A stretch of 64,000 bases of DNA from Euwallacea fornicatus (Eukaryota; Arthropoda; Insecta; Coleoptera; Curculionidae). The stretch covers positions 6,820,001 to 6,884,000 of the forward strand of contig NC_089543.1 of NCBI RefSeq assembly GCF_040115645.1, written 5' to 3'. Positions 36,273 to 49,982 of the stretch are shown piece by piece; position 1 is the first letter of the stretch; every line of letters begins with the position of its first letter. The position numbers and the translations under genes were made by a program. The notes under the pieces were generated by a model. It saw only the letters and a program-made list of their open reading frames with translations, did no database searches and was not told the origin of the DNA.

Positions 36273-39200
36273 TATTGATATATAATTTTAGTGTAGTTAC
36301 AATTGTTCGCTTGCTATCACAATTAAAAGTTGTATAAGAATCTCTTGGAGTCGGAGGGAAACATTACGTGAGCACGCTCACAGTAAGAGACTGCTAGTTA
36401 ATACGCCAGGTTGCGCATTTCGGTGGGATATTAATCCCGACGTTGTTTATTATTTTTTAGCGATTGAATATTATGGACAAGTCAAACGTACTTTAGTACT
36501 TTTGATTTTCAGTTTATTTAGAATTAAGGCTACGCTATATGTTTATCGTGTTAAGTACCCGTTAAACGGCCAGTAATCTGCTATAATACGTAACTATGTG
36601 TACCAAAATGTGCAATAATCATTTTCCAAGTACAGATTGGATTTATTGGTTTATTTGTTCAAGTTTCCCATATTAAAATATGGTCACTTGCATTTTGAAA
36701 CAAGAGACTTGCACAGGGTAAATGGTGATATTTATTGTCATAAGTATTTTCTCTAAAATTTGAATGTTACTTAGACCATCAGTCGAATCTCAAATCGATC
36801 GTATGTCGGCCATTTGAGGGTCAGCCCCGGACTATTAACATTGTTTTCCCTTGTTTTATTTGTTAAGACGTTGCCACAGTTATGCATTCTGTATATGTTG
36901 GAGTTTTGTTGAGCGTTACTAAGGCTGTTAATGAAATAGGTTTAATTACTTTTATATTGGTGTGGTTGTACGATCGGGGAGGCTCTAGATTCGGTTCCTG
37001 TACATTCTGAAAGTTGAAATTATTCCACAGTCGACAGAAGACTCCGCGCGCCGGGTTCTGTGAACGTTTAGTTTTGCTCCGGGAAGGATCTTGACCGACA
37101 CATATGGATAATTCAAAATATCCCTGTGTGGCTTTTAAGTCGGCCCCGAAAAGGAAACACAAACGTCAATAAGTACCGCATAAGGACTGATATTTGGAGC
37201 CCCCTGACTAGTAGCAATAAAACGGCTGGAACTGGCAGACACATCTTCCTAAATGTGGCCATAGCTTAGGTATGCAGATTAAGCTATTTCTGTTCTGAAA
37301 ATTTGGCTTTGCATGAAAGTTGACAGAGACCTTGTATTTAATACCTATTATTCTCTAAATGGTGGCACTTCCGATTATACCTTTATTTTGAAATGGAGCA
37401 CTCTATATATATATTATGTTGTTGAAGTCGTCTACGAATTATGTTTATTTCGGCAATATCGACAAATGGAATATTATGATCTTTGTGCTTGGGCAGTAAT
37501 TTCTAAGCGTTACGTTCGAGATAATGCTTCCTAAAATGGCAAAAGTATATAGTGTACGTACTTTAAACCTGTTCTACATGTAGTGTGAAATATCTGCGGT
37601 ACCGCACGAAATTCGTTAAACGGGGAAATTCACATGTGTAATTCGGCCCATCTTGTTTCGACAAGTTAAGTCTAGAAAATGAAGCATCCTCGGGTCGCAT
37701 TTTGCTCGAATTCCGCGTAACATGGCGAATCATTCGTTGTAGTTCTAGTATGATCTCCATTGTGTCAAGAACTCGAGAATGAATCGATCAAACGAAAGGT
37801 TTTCCCCGACGCGTAACGAGTTTTGGCCACACTGCATGGGGTTTACATCTGGAAATGCCCCCATCTTGGTTGGTATTTTTAATTGTTAACTTTCATATAT
37901 AAGTGGTGACATTTTTTTCCAATGCACCAGTTGAAACATCCACTAGAAAAGGCTGAGACCACTACTTGAAATGCAGTTATTTGAAAATTTAACTTGATGT
38001 GTTAAATTTCGATTATCGAGTCGAGGGAGGTGTGAAACCAGGTACAGCACACCAGCAGACCCCCATACGTAACAGTGAGGGATTTTGGAAATGTGTTATC
38101 ACATAACCATGATTATTGTTGTTTTTCGCATGCTCGTGGATGCACGATTTGCTTTTTCGTTTTAAACGGTGAATGTAATTGTTATTGATAGCTAATTATT
38201 CCTCCACACTCGTAAGAATATCGTGTCTTGTTATTTCTATTGCATTTTGCCATCTCTGAGCGCAGGAATAATTTCAACACAAATCGAATCGGCCCTTTCT
38301 TGAGTGACAAATCCAAAATCTCTCTATTATCATGAACTTCATATTTGTAAGTCAGTGTAATGGGTACCTTCAGAAAAATGCCCGTCTTGTAACGGATATA
38401 ACATATTATATACTTCCAGAGCATTAATATTGTTCGTGATGTTCGACAACACAATAATTTTGTACCTAAATTCGTCACTTTGAATCGGTGTCTTTCTTAA
38501 AATTCTTAGTTCGGCCTCCTGTAATTGTGTGTGTAAGTTGATTTCATACTCAGTCAAGAAGGAAGTTAATGCTAATACATATCCCAGTTGTTTTCACCAG
38601 TTATGTAACACTCGAATCTAGTCATCTGAATCTAGTCTCTTAAAGTTAAATAATATAAGAAAGATTTTGTTTATTTCTCTATGCGTATACTGCAGATTTT
38701 TTTCTATGAAACTTAAATTGTCTGTGTCTATATCTAGGGCTCCAGTAATTTCGGAGTTGAAAAATTATTTTAGAGTTATTTTAATTATAAATTGAATTAC
38801 TGTACCATAACGATTACTGTAATAAGGTCCTGTAACCCTAGTGTATTAAGTAATTTTAAACATAAATTTGGATTTGAGGAAACTTTGCTCTCGATGAGGA
38901 TATAAATGGTCGCCACTCAAATTGCAAAACGACTTTTTAGTGCAGTTCTGAAGCTTCATATTTTGAAAACAATAGTTGTGTTCACTGTAGCTTTAGGACG
39001 TCCAGATTTCATGAGAAATTATGTGTTCCTACACGGTGGTCGCCACCACCACGGACTTCTTTTGTAGCGGTTCCGTTGCATTTTTGTAAAATAATTTCAC
39101 ATTGTTTTTTATACTTCTATTTGTTTCCAATATACGGGGACTTCTCAACTGAAATGGTCTGCGCCTAATTCAAACGGTTTTCACGTTTGTAGCTCTTGCA

Positions 39201-39760
39201 GGAAGTCCTTGCACTGGGTAGAAGGGCGCTCGAAATCGCAGGTGCTAGTGGAGAAGGCTGGGGACGAGTCTCCTGAGAAAGTCGGAAAAACTGGGTATTA
39301 CTTACATTTCGGACGTTCAACGAAATTTAACAAATGAACAAATAAAGAAATTAGGTAAGAAATCGAAACTATAAGCAAAAAACTTATCTCACAAATTATT
39401 TAATAGTAAATATGGAGCCAATTTATATATGATACCGTGTTCCCTTTCAATTGACCCACGCAACCTCCTCACTATTCTTACGTAAGTTTAATGGATTTTG
39501 ACCCATTAGGAACATGTTCGTTTAGTTTCCCTTTGTATTGGTTGGCCAATTAAGTTATTACTCAGTACAGTGAATCGCATAAATAGCGGAGGTAAATTTA
39601 ACTACGATATTAGCGACTCAAAATGTTCGAACATCTCACTTTTCTCTGAATGTTCGTCTGCATGTTCCCATCTCCCATGTGCTGCTATATTTGTGTATTC
39701 TCCTATTTGTGTCTCCGTTTGCAACTGTGCTCGCTCTCATCTCTCCCTAAGTGTCCACGT

Positions 39761-39776
39761 GCGCGCGCGCGCGCGC
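39761..39776. repeat. (GC)8 dinucleotide tract
   Basis: Alternating G and C over 16 bases, rare in this AT-rich background and a potential Z-DNA former. It follows a CT- and TG-rich stretch. Confidence 0.85.
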
Positions 39777-40613
39777 CTTTAACAGTCCCGTATTCTCTGG
39801 CAGGTGGTACTATGGCATTTTTCTTTCGAGTACTCGATCTTTATACGTGTTCAATGATAACGATATAAGTGTTCAATGTATTGATGCGTCTCGAAACGGA
39901 ACTCACACCAAATCAGTAAGCGGGTTGAAACCTAAATTAAACGTTTGTCGGCAAGTTTGCCCATTCGCTCGGATAGTTCCATGTTTTTGCAATTCACTGT
40001 ACGATGATTGTCCAACATCTAGATTAGGACCTATTATTTGTAAAATATCGTCAAATTTCTAAAGTAAAAGTGTTTTATTATATAAACATGGTTTGATTTT
40101 TTAGAGAACCATACACATTTATCGGGGAAGATTAGTTAAAACTGTACACTTGACGCGAATAGCAGTATATGTTAAAATGCTGATATTATTCCAAGTAATG
40201 TTTCGTCATTGACATGCAGCGATGACAAAAAAAGCCGTCGCCCTATAGACAATGTTCTAAAGTGAAAGGACGGACTCAGACCTCACCGTCTCTCAGTTAG
40301 TCATTGGGCGAAGGTGGTATGCCTACTTAGCAGCTACGTACGCGACGATCAATAATTTCGCGCATGTGTCCGGAAGCCGTTTACCTGATGCTTTTGACAT
40401 TTGACACCCTTTGTGATCTTTCACCTGTCCGTTTGACAAGATGACAAGCAAAAAAATTGATTTTCTTTATTTCTATATTCTATACATCATATAATATTTC
40501 GTTGTTTTACATTTTACTAGTTAAAACGAATTAAATTAAATTAAAGTCTATTAGATCTCTAATCGTAACTTCGGAACTTAAATTCTGTGAGGTATCAAAC
40601 TCATAGTGAAAAA

Positions 40614-43600
40614 ATGGCCCAGACCAACACTGAGGTTCCTATAAAAACTGAGAAGAAAAAGGATACGGAAGAGGAGAAAAATGAGTTGGTACGTAGATTT
40701 TCTAGGACATTTGAACTATAATTGGCACTGCCCCGTTACATTTCAGTCTGAGGAGGATAAGCAATTGCAAGACGAACTAAATCTTTGTGTCGAAAGACTA
40801 ACAGTAAGTTAACCTTAAAACTGAAAATTGTCTAGTCATAGCTTATTTTGAAGCCTAACATCAAAATATCTTTCAGGAAAATGACCAAAATTTGTATTTG
40901 TCAGCTCTTAATGTCCTCGGCACAAAGATCAGAGCTTCGACAACATCAATGACTTCAGTTCCAAAACCTTTAAAATTTATGCGTCTCCATTATGATACAA
41001 TGAAGGAGATATATGAAAAAATCAAAAACCCTCAAGTCAAGAGTGTCTGTGCTGATATCGTTTCAGTGTTAGCCATGACCATGGGTTCAGGGAGAGAATG
41101 TTTGAAATACAGGTTGTCTTCAGACCTGGATAAAATTGGAGAATGGGGACATGAGTATGTCAGGTATGTCCCTGTTTTAGGGTCACCATAATTGGTGCTG
41201 CATCAGTACACACAAAAATTTCAAACTTAGACATTCCCTGTATGTTAATGTTGGGCAGTTGAAGGAACAATCCAATTGTTTTTCTAAGAACACTAAAACT
41301 TTTTTAGGCACTTGTCTGGAGAAATTGCTGGTGAATGGGGGGAAAAAGATATTGATGACAAGGACTTAGAGGACAAGTTGATTCAGTTGACTAAACAAAT
41401 AGTCCCTTACAATATAGCTCATAATGCTGAAGCAGAGGCATGTGATTTGCTTATGGAAATTGAAAGGCTTGATCTTTTGGAGAAATATGTTGATGAGAAC
41501 ATTTATCCTAGAGTTTGTTTATATTTAACGAGGCAAGACTTAGTGTCAGTATATTTCTTGCCTCTTGTCTAATATTGTTCTTTCTTACAACAGCTGTGTC
41601 CCTTATGTTGCCGATCCAGAAAACACAACTTTATTACAAACTGCTTTGCTCCTGTTCAGAAAATTCAATCAATATCCTCAAGCCTTGCGTTTGGCTTTAC
41701 AATTGAATGATCATGCACTTATAGAAGAAATTTTTTTATCATGCAAGGATATGTAAGTATATTGATCATTAACCTAAAACTTCTGTGAAAGTTCAAGGAT
41801 GACCACATGAACTAATATGTTTATTTATTTATGTTCAAGACAAGCTTATGTTTTAATTGTTAAAAAAATTACCCACTATATGAACTAATCTAAACCACCA
41901 ATAACTAAATAACCTTCAATTTCAGAACAGTCCAGAAACAGCTAGCCTTTATGTTAGGCCGCCAGCAGATCTACATAGAAATTCCTGATACCACCCCTGA
42001 ATATGAAGACCTCACAGAAATAATGGCCAACTGCCACTTAAACAATCATTTCTTAAACTTAGCAAGGGAGTTAGATATTATGGAACCTAAAACTCCTGAA
42101 GACGTTTATAAGTCGCATTTAGAGAACACAAGACCGTCATTTGGTGGAAGCCAGGTCGACTCTGCAAAACAAAATTTAGCTGCTAGTTTCGTAAACGGCT
42201 TCGTAAATGCCGCTTTCGGCCAAGACAAGCTGCTAATGGAAGACGGCAATAAGTGGCTTTACAAAAATAAAGACCACGGCATGTTGAGTGCCACAGCAAC
42301 GCTTGGGCTGGTTTTGTTGTGGGACGTCGACGGTGGCTTAACTCCAATTGACAAATACTTGTATTCCTCTGAAGATCACATTAAATCGGGAGCGCTCCTT
42401 GCTTGTGGTATTGTTAACTGTGGAGTTAGAAACGAGTGCGATCCAGCTCTAGCTCTGCTAAGTGACTATGTGTTACATAACGCGCCCATAATGCGCATTG
42501 GAGCCATATTGGGATTGGGATTGGCATATGTCGGTTCCAACAGAGATGCGGTGCTCGGCTTGTTATTCCCAGTCTTTTCTGACCCAAATTCGAATATGGA
42601 AGTTGTGGCCATTGCAGCGTTGGCCTGCGGTTTGATTGCAGTCGGCTCTGGTAATTCACAAGTGACAACAACACTCATGCAAACTTTGATGGAGAAATCT
42701 GAGGAGGACTTGAAGAAAGATACTTACGCCCGCTTTCTGCCGTTGGGGCTTGGATTGTGCCATTTGGGGAAACAGGAGAGCATTGAGACTATCATAGCAG
42801 CCTTGCAAGTTATACCAGAACCGTTTAGGTAAGTCCTGAGCACATAATGAAGGGAAAGCGGACTTCCTTTCGATATTTCTTTTCAAGTAGTTCGGATTAT
42901 TTTTGTCAAAATTCCAGAGATGCATGAGGTTGAGTACGATTTTTTGCCAAAATGTCCTCTTTGCATTTTAGAGTGCAACTTTGGTAATCATTACGTTGTG
43001 GTGTATCTTTGAAAAACATCGAATTTTGCAGATCTATGGCCACAACTATGGTAGACATCTGTGCCTACGCAGGAACTGGAAATGTATTAAAAGTACAGCA
43101 TTTGCTTCACATCTGCTCGGAACATTACGAAGGGGCTGAAGCCTCAGACAAAGACAAAAAAGACAAAGATAAAGATAAGAAAGAGAAAACTGAGGACAAG
43201 GAAAAAGACCTCTCAGCCAAACAAGCCATCGCAGTTATCGGCATTGCTTTAATCAGCATGGGTGAAGACATCGGCAGCGAGATGGCTTTCAGAACTTTCG
43301 GTCATTTGCTTCGCTATTGCGAACCTGTCATAAGAAGAGCTGTTCCCCTGGCATTGGGCCTTATCTCAGTATCTAATCCGAAATTAAGCATATTAGACAC
43401 CCTAAGCAAGTTCTCGCACGATAGCGATTCAGAAGTAGCCCACAACGCAATTTTCGCAATGGGATTAGTGGGTGCTGGCACAAACAATGCGAGATTAGCC
43501 GCAATGTTGAGACAATTGGCTCAATATCATGCGAAAGATCCAAATAATCTATTCATGGTTCGCATAGCACAAGGACTGACACATTTAGGTAAAGGAACTT

Positions 43601-44511
43601 TGACGCTTAGCCCATATCATAGCGACCGACAACTCATGAATCCTGTAGCTGTTGCTGGTTTGTTAGCAACGATTGTTGGATTTTTGGATGTTAAAAACAG
43701 TAAGTATTGACGATGTTGAAAGGTGTGACAGGCGTCCATTTCACTATGAAAGTGCGTTTCTATGTTTTGATTAGGTGTTGCGCCCTGGTTTACACTGTCA
43801 ACACACTAAACCAACATTTGGTTGAATTGAACTTTTTTGAAATAGCTCTCATCTTAGGTGAGCATTAATTCCAACCCTTGAAGTCCCAGATGAACAGTCG
43901 GACTATAAAGTACGCGTGTAAATCTAAATAATTCAGCGGCGGCCTATTTTGAATGCTTCGCAAACAATTACTCCATTTTGATAATTCTATGATGTTTGTT
44001 TTATAGTTATCCTTGGAAAATCCCATTACCTTTTGTACACGTTGGCTGCCGCAATGCAGCCCAGAATGCTAGTGACCTTTGATGAAGATCTCAATCCACT
44101 TCCAGTTCCTGTTCGCGTTGGACTGGTAAGTATATCGTATTTTCGTGATGCAATTATAATACTTATTCGTGGTGCTAGTAAAAATGTTCCATTTTTTAAC
44201 ACGTACGAACATATACATGCGAAGAAGTGGAACGTGGCCACATTAACAACTCGAATAGGATAAATCAGCGATTATAATTTAGATTGACAAAAATTGAGTA
44301 CAAACGTATAATTCTATGTTTATTATAGGCAGTCGACGTAGTTGGCCAAGCTGGTAAACCCAAAACCATTACTGGCTTCCAAACTCACACCACTCCAGTG
44401 TTGCTCGCACATGGAGAACGGGCCGAATTGGCTACTGAAGAGTACTTATCTCTCACTCCCATTATGGAAGGATTTGTGATACTAAGAAAAAATCCGGACT
44501 TTAACCCGTAA
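40614..44511 (+). CDS. Rpn1: 26S proteasome regulatory subunit Rpn1/PSMD2
   Basis: Non-ATPase base subunit of the 19S particle; receives ubiquitin and UBL-shuttle proteins (family knowledge). Nine exons: 40614-40688, 40747-40803, 40877-41163, 41308-41532, 41594-41752, 41926-42828, 43032-43699, 44007-44125 and 44329-44511. All are in phase, giving 891 aa (human 908). Seen: an N-terminal Lys/Glu-rich leader, SALNVLGTKIRASTTSMTSV, the proteasome/cyclosome repeats (DHGMLSATATLGL, GALLACGIVNCG, GAILGLGLAYVGS, VAIAALACGLIAVG), a Lys/Asp/Glu-rich insert (about 612-635), and repeats resuming at AIAVIGIALISMG. The C-terminus is FVILRKNPDFNP. The intron 41533-41593 begins with GC (ACGAG|GCAAGA), needed to keep LTSCVPYV intact. 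Confidence 0.96.
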
Positions 44512-45403
44512 TGTAGTGCTTAAATTTTAATCTGCTTCTTTTTATAAGTGACAGTAATTATTAAGGCATAAAAGAAGTATACTTTTTACATTAACTAGCC
44601 GTATTAGATTTTCCTGTAATTTGTTATCATTTAAATACAAATGGCGTTTCAGTTATAATTTTGAGTGTTAATAATTTGTAAAATAAATATAATGAAAAAT
44701 GCATCTTTGTTTTTTACTTTTCTAAGCGTGATCGTTCCTGGTTGCAGCGTTAGTCAGTTTTGTTGGTAAAGTTTGAACCTTGAAGTTGCATTGCAGTGCA
44801 CAGTTTGACTAATCGTTTTTGGCGAAAGAAGTACTAGTCGAAGGCAGCGGAATTGAAAAAATGAATGTCATCATATCATGTTACGTCAAGTATGACGCAA
44901 CTCCAGCGTTAAAATGACATTATAAAGGTACTAATATACGGGGACATTCTATTCGAAAGGTATTGCCAAATTTTGGGGAAATGCCGACACCGGTTGCTTC
45001 GCTCCATCCAGTCCTAAAATCCTCGAACAACCGTTAAATGCGGGATTGGTGATAACCGCTGGCAATTTTTCAACAATGTCCTTGAAGCTTAAAAATGTAG
45101 CGCTCTAGTTACTCGCTTTGTAGAGTATGAAAACGCCTATTGCGATAATTGACTTTAACAAGTTGTAAGACAAGTGACGATTGAAATTGATTTTGATGTA
45201 CTGAAATCTAAAAATCACCTCCTTGTTTTGGCCCATTTGGCAGGAGTTTTCCCGTACGAACTCGAATAAAAATATCTATTTATCGGTTATTAATTCGCTT
45301 AGGTCATTCGTAACAAGTTATCCGATTCATTCACACAATTAACTCGTAGTGTCACAGTTTTAGAGTGCCGAATAAAGTTATTAGTCATTCCAACCAGTCA
45401 AAC
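44512..45403. other. Rpn1 3' UTR and ubiquilin promoter
   Basis: AATAAA at 44682-44687, about 170 bp after the Rpn1 stop, is a good polyadenylation candidate. The remaining ~700 bp must hold the ubiquilin promoter and 5' UTR. No other gene is seen. Confidence 0.6.
44682..44687 (+). terminator. Candidate poly(A) signal of Rpn1
   Basis: AATAAA about 170 bp after the stop codon, followed by a T-rich stretch at 44707-44720. Confidence 0.6.
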
Positions 45404-48400
45404 ATGGCCGACGATGTACCCGTCAATTTTGAGGAAGAGAAGGTGCCAGAGGGAGAGCCTCCGAAAAATGACGAGCAACCAAAAGGACCGCAAGCCACGA
45501 CTGAAAATATCCAAGAGAAGGAAAAAGCGATGTCTCCAAAGGCTGAAGTAGCCGGGGCTGACACAACTCCTCCGAAAAAGATTACTATTCATGTGAAAAC
45601 ACCAAAGGAGAAGGAATCCTTTGAGGTTGAGGAAGATCTTGGTATCAAAGAGGTAAAAATCGAGTCTGTTTCTCAAAGTGTCTTTTTTATATTGCGAATT
45701 CTCAAAAATATTTTGATATTACGAATGACATATTCATGCGAGATATTTTATGAAAAATAGAGTAACTCATTAACATTTCATCAGATTTTTAACAGTCATT
45801 GCTTTCTATAATGTACAACGGTTTTCACTATTATATGTGCTTTTAATTGTTAAATGAAACTTATGTACCTTGATATTTAAATTTATGTCACATGACTAGC
45901 TGTTTAAGCAATAGAACAAATCTACTTATGAACACAATATCTAGATAAGTTTATTATTACTAATTCAATGAAGTTTTTAATATTTTTAAAAACTTCTGTT
46001 CTATTAGTGTGTGGGTGTGCCATCATATTTCACAGCATCTCTGGGTTAAGTAAAAAAGCCCATTTTGGAGATAGATTATGATTCATTTTCATGCAACATA
46101 ATCAATGCATCCAATTTTGCCTTTCAAGTCCTTTAGCTAAAAAATAGTGTGAGGGCTGTACATTCTGTTTAGGGAGGTTTTTTTTCCAGTTTGATAAAGT
46201 AGTGTTACACTCCTATGTTAACCTAGGGTTTGACCCTGAGTTCAGTAGAGAGAGGTACAATATAAACAAGATACAAACAAAAGTATGAATCTTCTTCATT
46301 GGAAGGTGTATCTTTCTATATGGGTTATTTCATTTAAAAACAATTACATTGCCCCCTTTATAAATAGCTTGGACATTTTCCTTAGGGTGTGCTTCATCTT
46401 TATTATTGTCGGATCCCTTCTTGATATTGAGCGTGTTTCAAATGCATTCTTGAGAATTTTCTACATCATTTTTGCCTGTCTGCCTGGAAATTTTTGTTTC
46501 TGTTCTCTGCAGTTTCTGTGCACAACTGGTGTCCTAGGGTGTCACAAATAAAGTTTTACAGAAAGTTTCATATTTTTTTTTACAATCTCTTCTTACTCCA
46601 TTGCTGACAATTGTCTGTTCAATGGCACTGATGTACGTTGAATTTAAATGGACTTCTAGCACGTCTTGAATGTGCAATTGCATGTTTACCATTAGTTATT
46701 GTGTGCATTAATAACTGTGGATATTTCGAAAGTTTCCTTGTAGCATTGATAAAAAGAATCAACTTGGTGTTAACTAAAACAATTCAATGAACAATACGGT
46801 AATAAATGATCTATTAATAGCCGATAAGAGTATCTTCCCCTGGTCAATATTTTATAAGGACGTCAATTTGGGGTGTCCGCAAGTTTATTGTTAATTTAGT
46901 TTTTTCTTGGTATTTGGAGGAAAGCACAAAGTCTTCATGTCTTTTTTTTTTATTCCAGTTTAAAGATCTTATTGCTCCAAAATTCTCTGTGGAGCCTGAA
47001 CAGTTGTGTCTCATATTTGCGGGTAAAATCATGAAGGATGCAGATAACTTGAAAAACCATAACATCAAAGATGGGTTAACTATCCATTTAGTGGTTAGAG
47101 CTGCTCCCCAAAGTACCGAACCTTCTGTTCAAAGACCTCCAGGTATGAGTAATGACATTTTTTATTTAATTTCAGAGAGATAGATCTTTTCAAATTTCCC
47201 CCTTAACGCTTTTCAATCTTTCCATGACTCACTGCTGAGAAGTGAAATAAGAAATACTATATTTTATCCAAACACTGCTATTTCAAAATCTATTGTTCTG
47301 TCGCAGCTGATATTGGAGCAACTCCGTTTAACTTAGGCAGCTTGGGTGGATTAGCTGGTCTTGACAGTTTAGGTCTTGGAGCATCTAGTTTCATGGAAAT
47401 TCAAAATAGAATGCAAAGTGAATTACTCTCTAATCCTGACATGTTACGATCATTGTTAGACAATCCTCTGGTTCAAAGATTGATGAATGATCCGGAAAAC
47501 ATGAGAACTTTAATAACTAGAAACCCTCAGATGCAAGACTTAATGGAAAGGAATCCGGAAATCAGTCATATGCTGAATAATCCTGAGCTGCTTCGCCAAA
47601 CCATGGAGCTCGCAAGAAACCCTTCAATGCTCCAAGAATTAATGAGAAGTCATGATAGAGCTATGAGTAATCTAGAAAGCATTCCCGGCGGATACAATGC
47701 CCTGCACAGAATGTATCGCGATATTCAGGAACCGATGTTGTCTGCGGCAAGTGAGCAATACTCGCAGAATCCTTTTTCTGGGCTGTTGGACAATACTCAA
47801 GTAAATAATCCACAACAAGGTAAGACTATTGAGTGATTAGTCGGTGTAATAGGGATCTGTTTAATTGTGAAAATCGGTTTTAGGTACTGAAAATAGAGAT
47901 CCGTTACCAAATCCTTGGAGCAGGGGACAAGCAAACCCGCCACCGGCTACTAGTCCAGGAAGAAACGTCATGAATAATCCACCAATGGCCAGTTTGTTAC
48001 AACAAATGTCTGAGAATCCTTCAATGATTCAAAACATGTTATCGGCACCGTACACACGTTCCGTATTGGATGCTTTGGCTGCCGATCCGAACATGGCAAA
48101 TGCCCTTTTGGCAGAAAATCCATTGCTTTCTAGACATCCCCAACTTCAGGACCAAATGCGTAATATGATGCCTCAGTTCATCCAGCAACTTCAGAACCCT
48201 GAAATGCAGAATCTTATGACAAATCCGCAGGCGTTGAACGCAATATTACAAATTCAGCAAGGTAAATCTTAACGCTTAAAAAAACTACATTTTTGGACTT
48301 TAGCACACTGTTTATTTAATACTTTATTAAGTTGCTTTATGCAAGGATATATTTAGGAGTCTATTTATTATTTTCAGGTATGGAGACTCTAAGGCAAACG

Positions 48401-48838
48401 GCCCCTTCCCTTGTGAACACCTTCGTGCCTCCCGGTACTCCACCAACTACACAGGATGCCAACGCCACTACTACTACAACAGCTACCAGTGCCACACCCA
48501 CTCCAACGGCCACCTCTACAACTACATCAACACCAGGAACAGGCGGTGATTCGTTCTCAGAGGTACGAAGTGGCACACACGCGAGTATTGAACATTCCAA
48601 GTTAATTCTCACCGGATTTATTAATTTTCAGTTTATGGCTCGCATGGTTGCTGGGATGACAGCGGGGCATGATCAGTCTTTGCCCCCAGAGCAAAGATAT
48701 CAACAGCAGTTGGAGCAGTTAACTGCTATGGGATTTTTAAACCGGGAAGCAAATCTGCAGGCCTTAATATCAACATTTGGAGACATAAACGCGGCTGTCG
48801 AAAAACTACTCGCTCTAGGCCAGTTGTCTATGAGCTAA
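45404..48838 (+). CDS. Ubqn: Ubiquilin (UBL-STI1-UBA proteasome shuttle)
   Basis: Carries ubiquitinated and misfolded membrane proteins to the proteasome (family knowledge). Exons: 45404-45652, 46959-47142, 47307-47819, 47884-48261, 48378-48562 and 48632-48838. All are in phase, giving 571 aa. A 57-residue Glu/Pro-rich N-terminus precedes the UBL (about 58-134: KKITIHVKT, LCLIFAGKIMKD, GLTIHLVV). STI1 repeats follow, with Asn-Pro and Met signatures (MLRSLLDNPLVQRLM, MQDLMERNPEISHML, then MASLLQQMSENPSMI). Next is a Thr-rich linker (about 455-490) and the UBA domain (about 525-568: RYQQQLEQLTAMGFLNREAN). The first intron (1.3 kb) splits the UBL. The last intron, 48563-48631 (69 nt), is stop-free and in frame. 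The start is the ATG giving MADD; no better upstream ATG is seen in frame. Confidence 0.96.
45653..46958 (+). other. Ubiquilin intron 1
   Basis: GT-AG intron (GAG|GTAAAA ... TATTCCAG|TTT) of 1.3 kb inside the UBL domain. It is AT-rich; no nested gene or transposon relic was recognised. Confidence 0.7.
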
Positions 48839-49982
48839 CCTTCTTAAAGGCTTTGAACATGTTACTATTTTTATACATACATTCTTAGCTTTTCTTATTT
48901 ATTTAACGATTCAAAGGTTTATAGTTATTCCATTTATCTGATGTGCTTTTTATTCGTTTCCTCTAATGGGAGGTGAATGATCTATCTCTTAAGAAATACT
49001 ATCGTGGGGTCGTTTTGGAGTCCGAGACGTTAGAATGGTCTTCGGCTCCACATTCTGTATTGTAGATTATGTACTACAGTGATTTATGGTATATAATTTT
49101 TACTTCGTTTTAAGATACAACAGTTTATGTGAAATAAGAGACATATTTGTAAGTTTGACATGGCGTTACGCATGCCTGTTAACGATCGTGTTTTAAAAAA
49201 AACTATGATTTAATTTGTTTTCTTAGTCGGTTATTCAATAAATAAAGTATTTTAATTATTTGGTTTAATTCAAACTTTAGTCTTTCCTTGAAAAGTGCCT
49301 CAACTGGAACAAGCGGAAATTTGCCTACAGTAACGAGCTAAGCGTCATCGTTCGTCCGTGTTGCACAGAAAAAGTTTCTTAGCAAGTGGCTCGAAGTCGT
49401 GATTGATCACTCGACTGCTCCTAGCCCTTGCTTCGAACAACAGATTTCCCACCTAAGTTTATTGCGTTTAGCCAGGAGGTCGTCCACCTAAATGCGTCAA
49501 AAGTGGGTGAAGGTGATCAATAAAACGTACAATAATTCTTATAATATTAAGTAATCTAAGATTTTTCTCCTTAATCTATCATCACTGATTTAATTCTATG
49601 ACTAGACTATATCGTACGACTGGATAATAGTTTTTGAATACTATGCCCTAAAAATATTTAACAAAGAGCAAATCTACAAAACTACGTCACTTTGTTTTCA
49701 GTTTCAGGTATGGAATATGCTGTTCCGCTTTGAGTCGAACAAGCGTTGTAACTCGAGGTCAGATTTAATCCTATCTCCATGCATCCAGGTTTTCTGAGAG
49801 AAAGACCGGTCTCACCTGGAATACGAATAATAATTGTGTTTAAAAAGTAATTTATCAGATTTATTAAAGCTTTCATTTCACGCTTCTTATTTTTTTTAAT
49901 ATCCAATTAATTCCAAGTTTTGTATCGGGCAATTAGATTTAGCCTGTTCAGCCACTCTGTGTATCTCGACATCGAAGAATTT
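48839..49982. other. Ubiquilin 3' UTR and intergenic sequence
   Basis: Overlapping AATAAA hexamers at 49237-49246, about 400 bp after the stop, are the likely ubiquilin polyadenylation signal. Beyond, a minus-strand open frame at 49682-49906 has no family resemblance I can see. Confidence 0.55.
49237..49246 (+). terminator. Candidate poly(A) signal of ubiquilin
   Basis: AATAAATAAA, two overlapping hexamers, about 400 bp past the stop and just before a T-rich tract. Confidence 0.55.

Larger units (their letters stand above)
35689..40613. other. Long intergenic region between TDG and Rpn1
   Basis: About 4.9 kb with no supported gene. The first ~600 bp are probably TDG 3' UTR, with AATAAA at 36267-36272. 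A 101-codon open frame at 35800-36105 shows no family resemblance and is likely chance within the UTR. The remainder is AT-rich with a (GC)8 tract at 39761-39776. Confidence 0.5.

Noticed and set aside
49682..49906. Minus-strand frame as an alternative fussel last exon
   Set aside because: Its acceptor lies in a different phase context and the frame shows no conserved features; the 50195 exon fits better.
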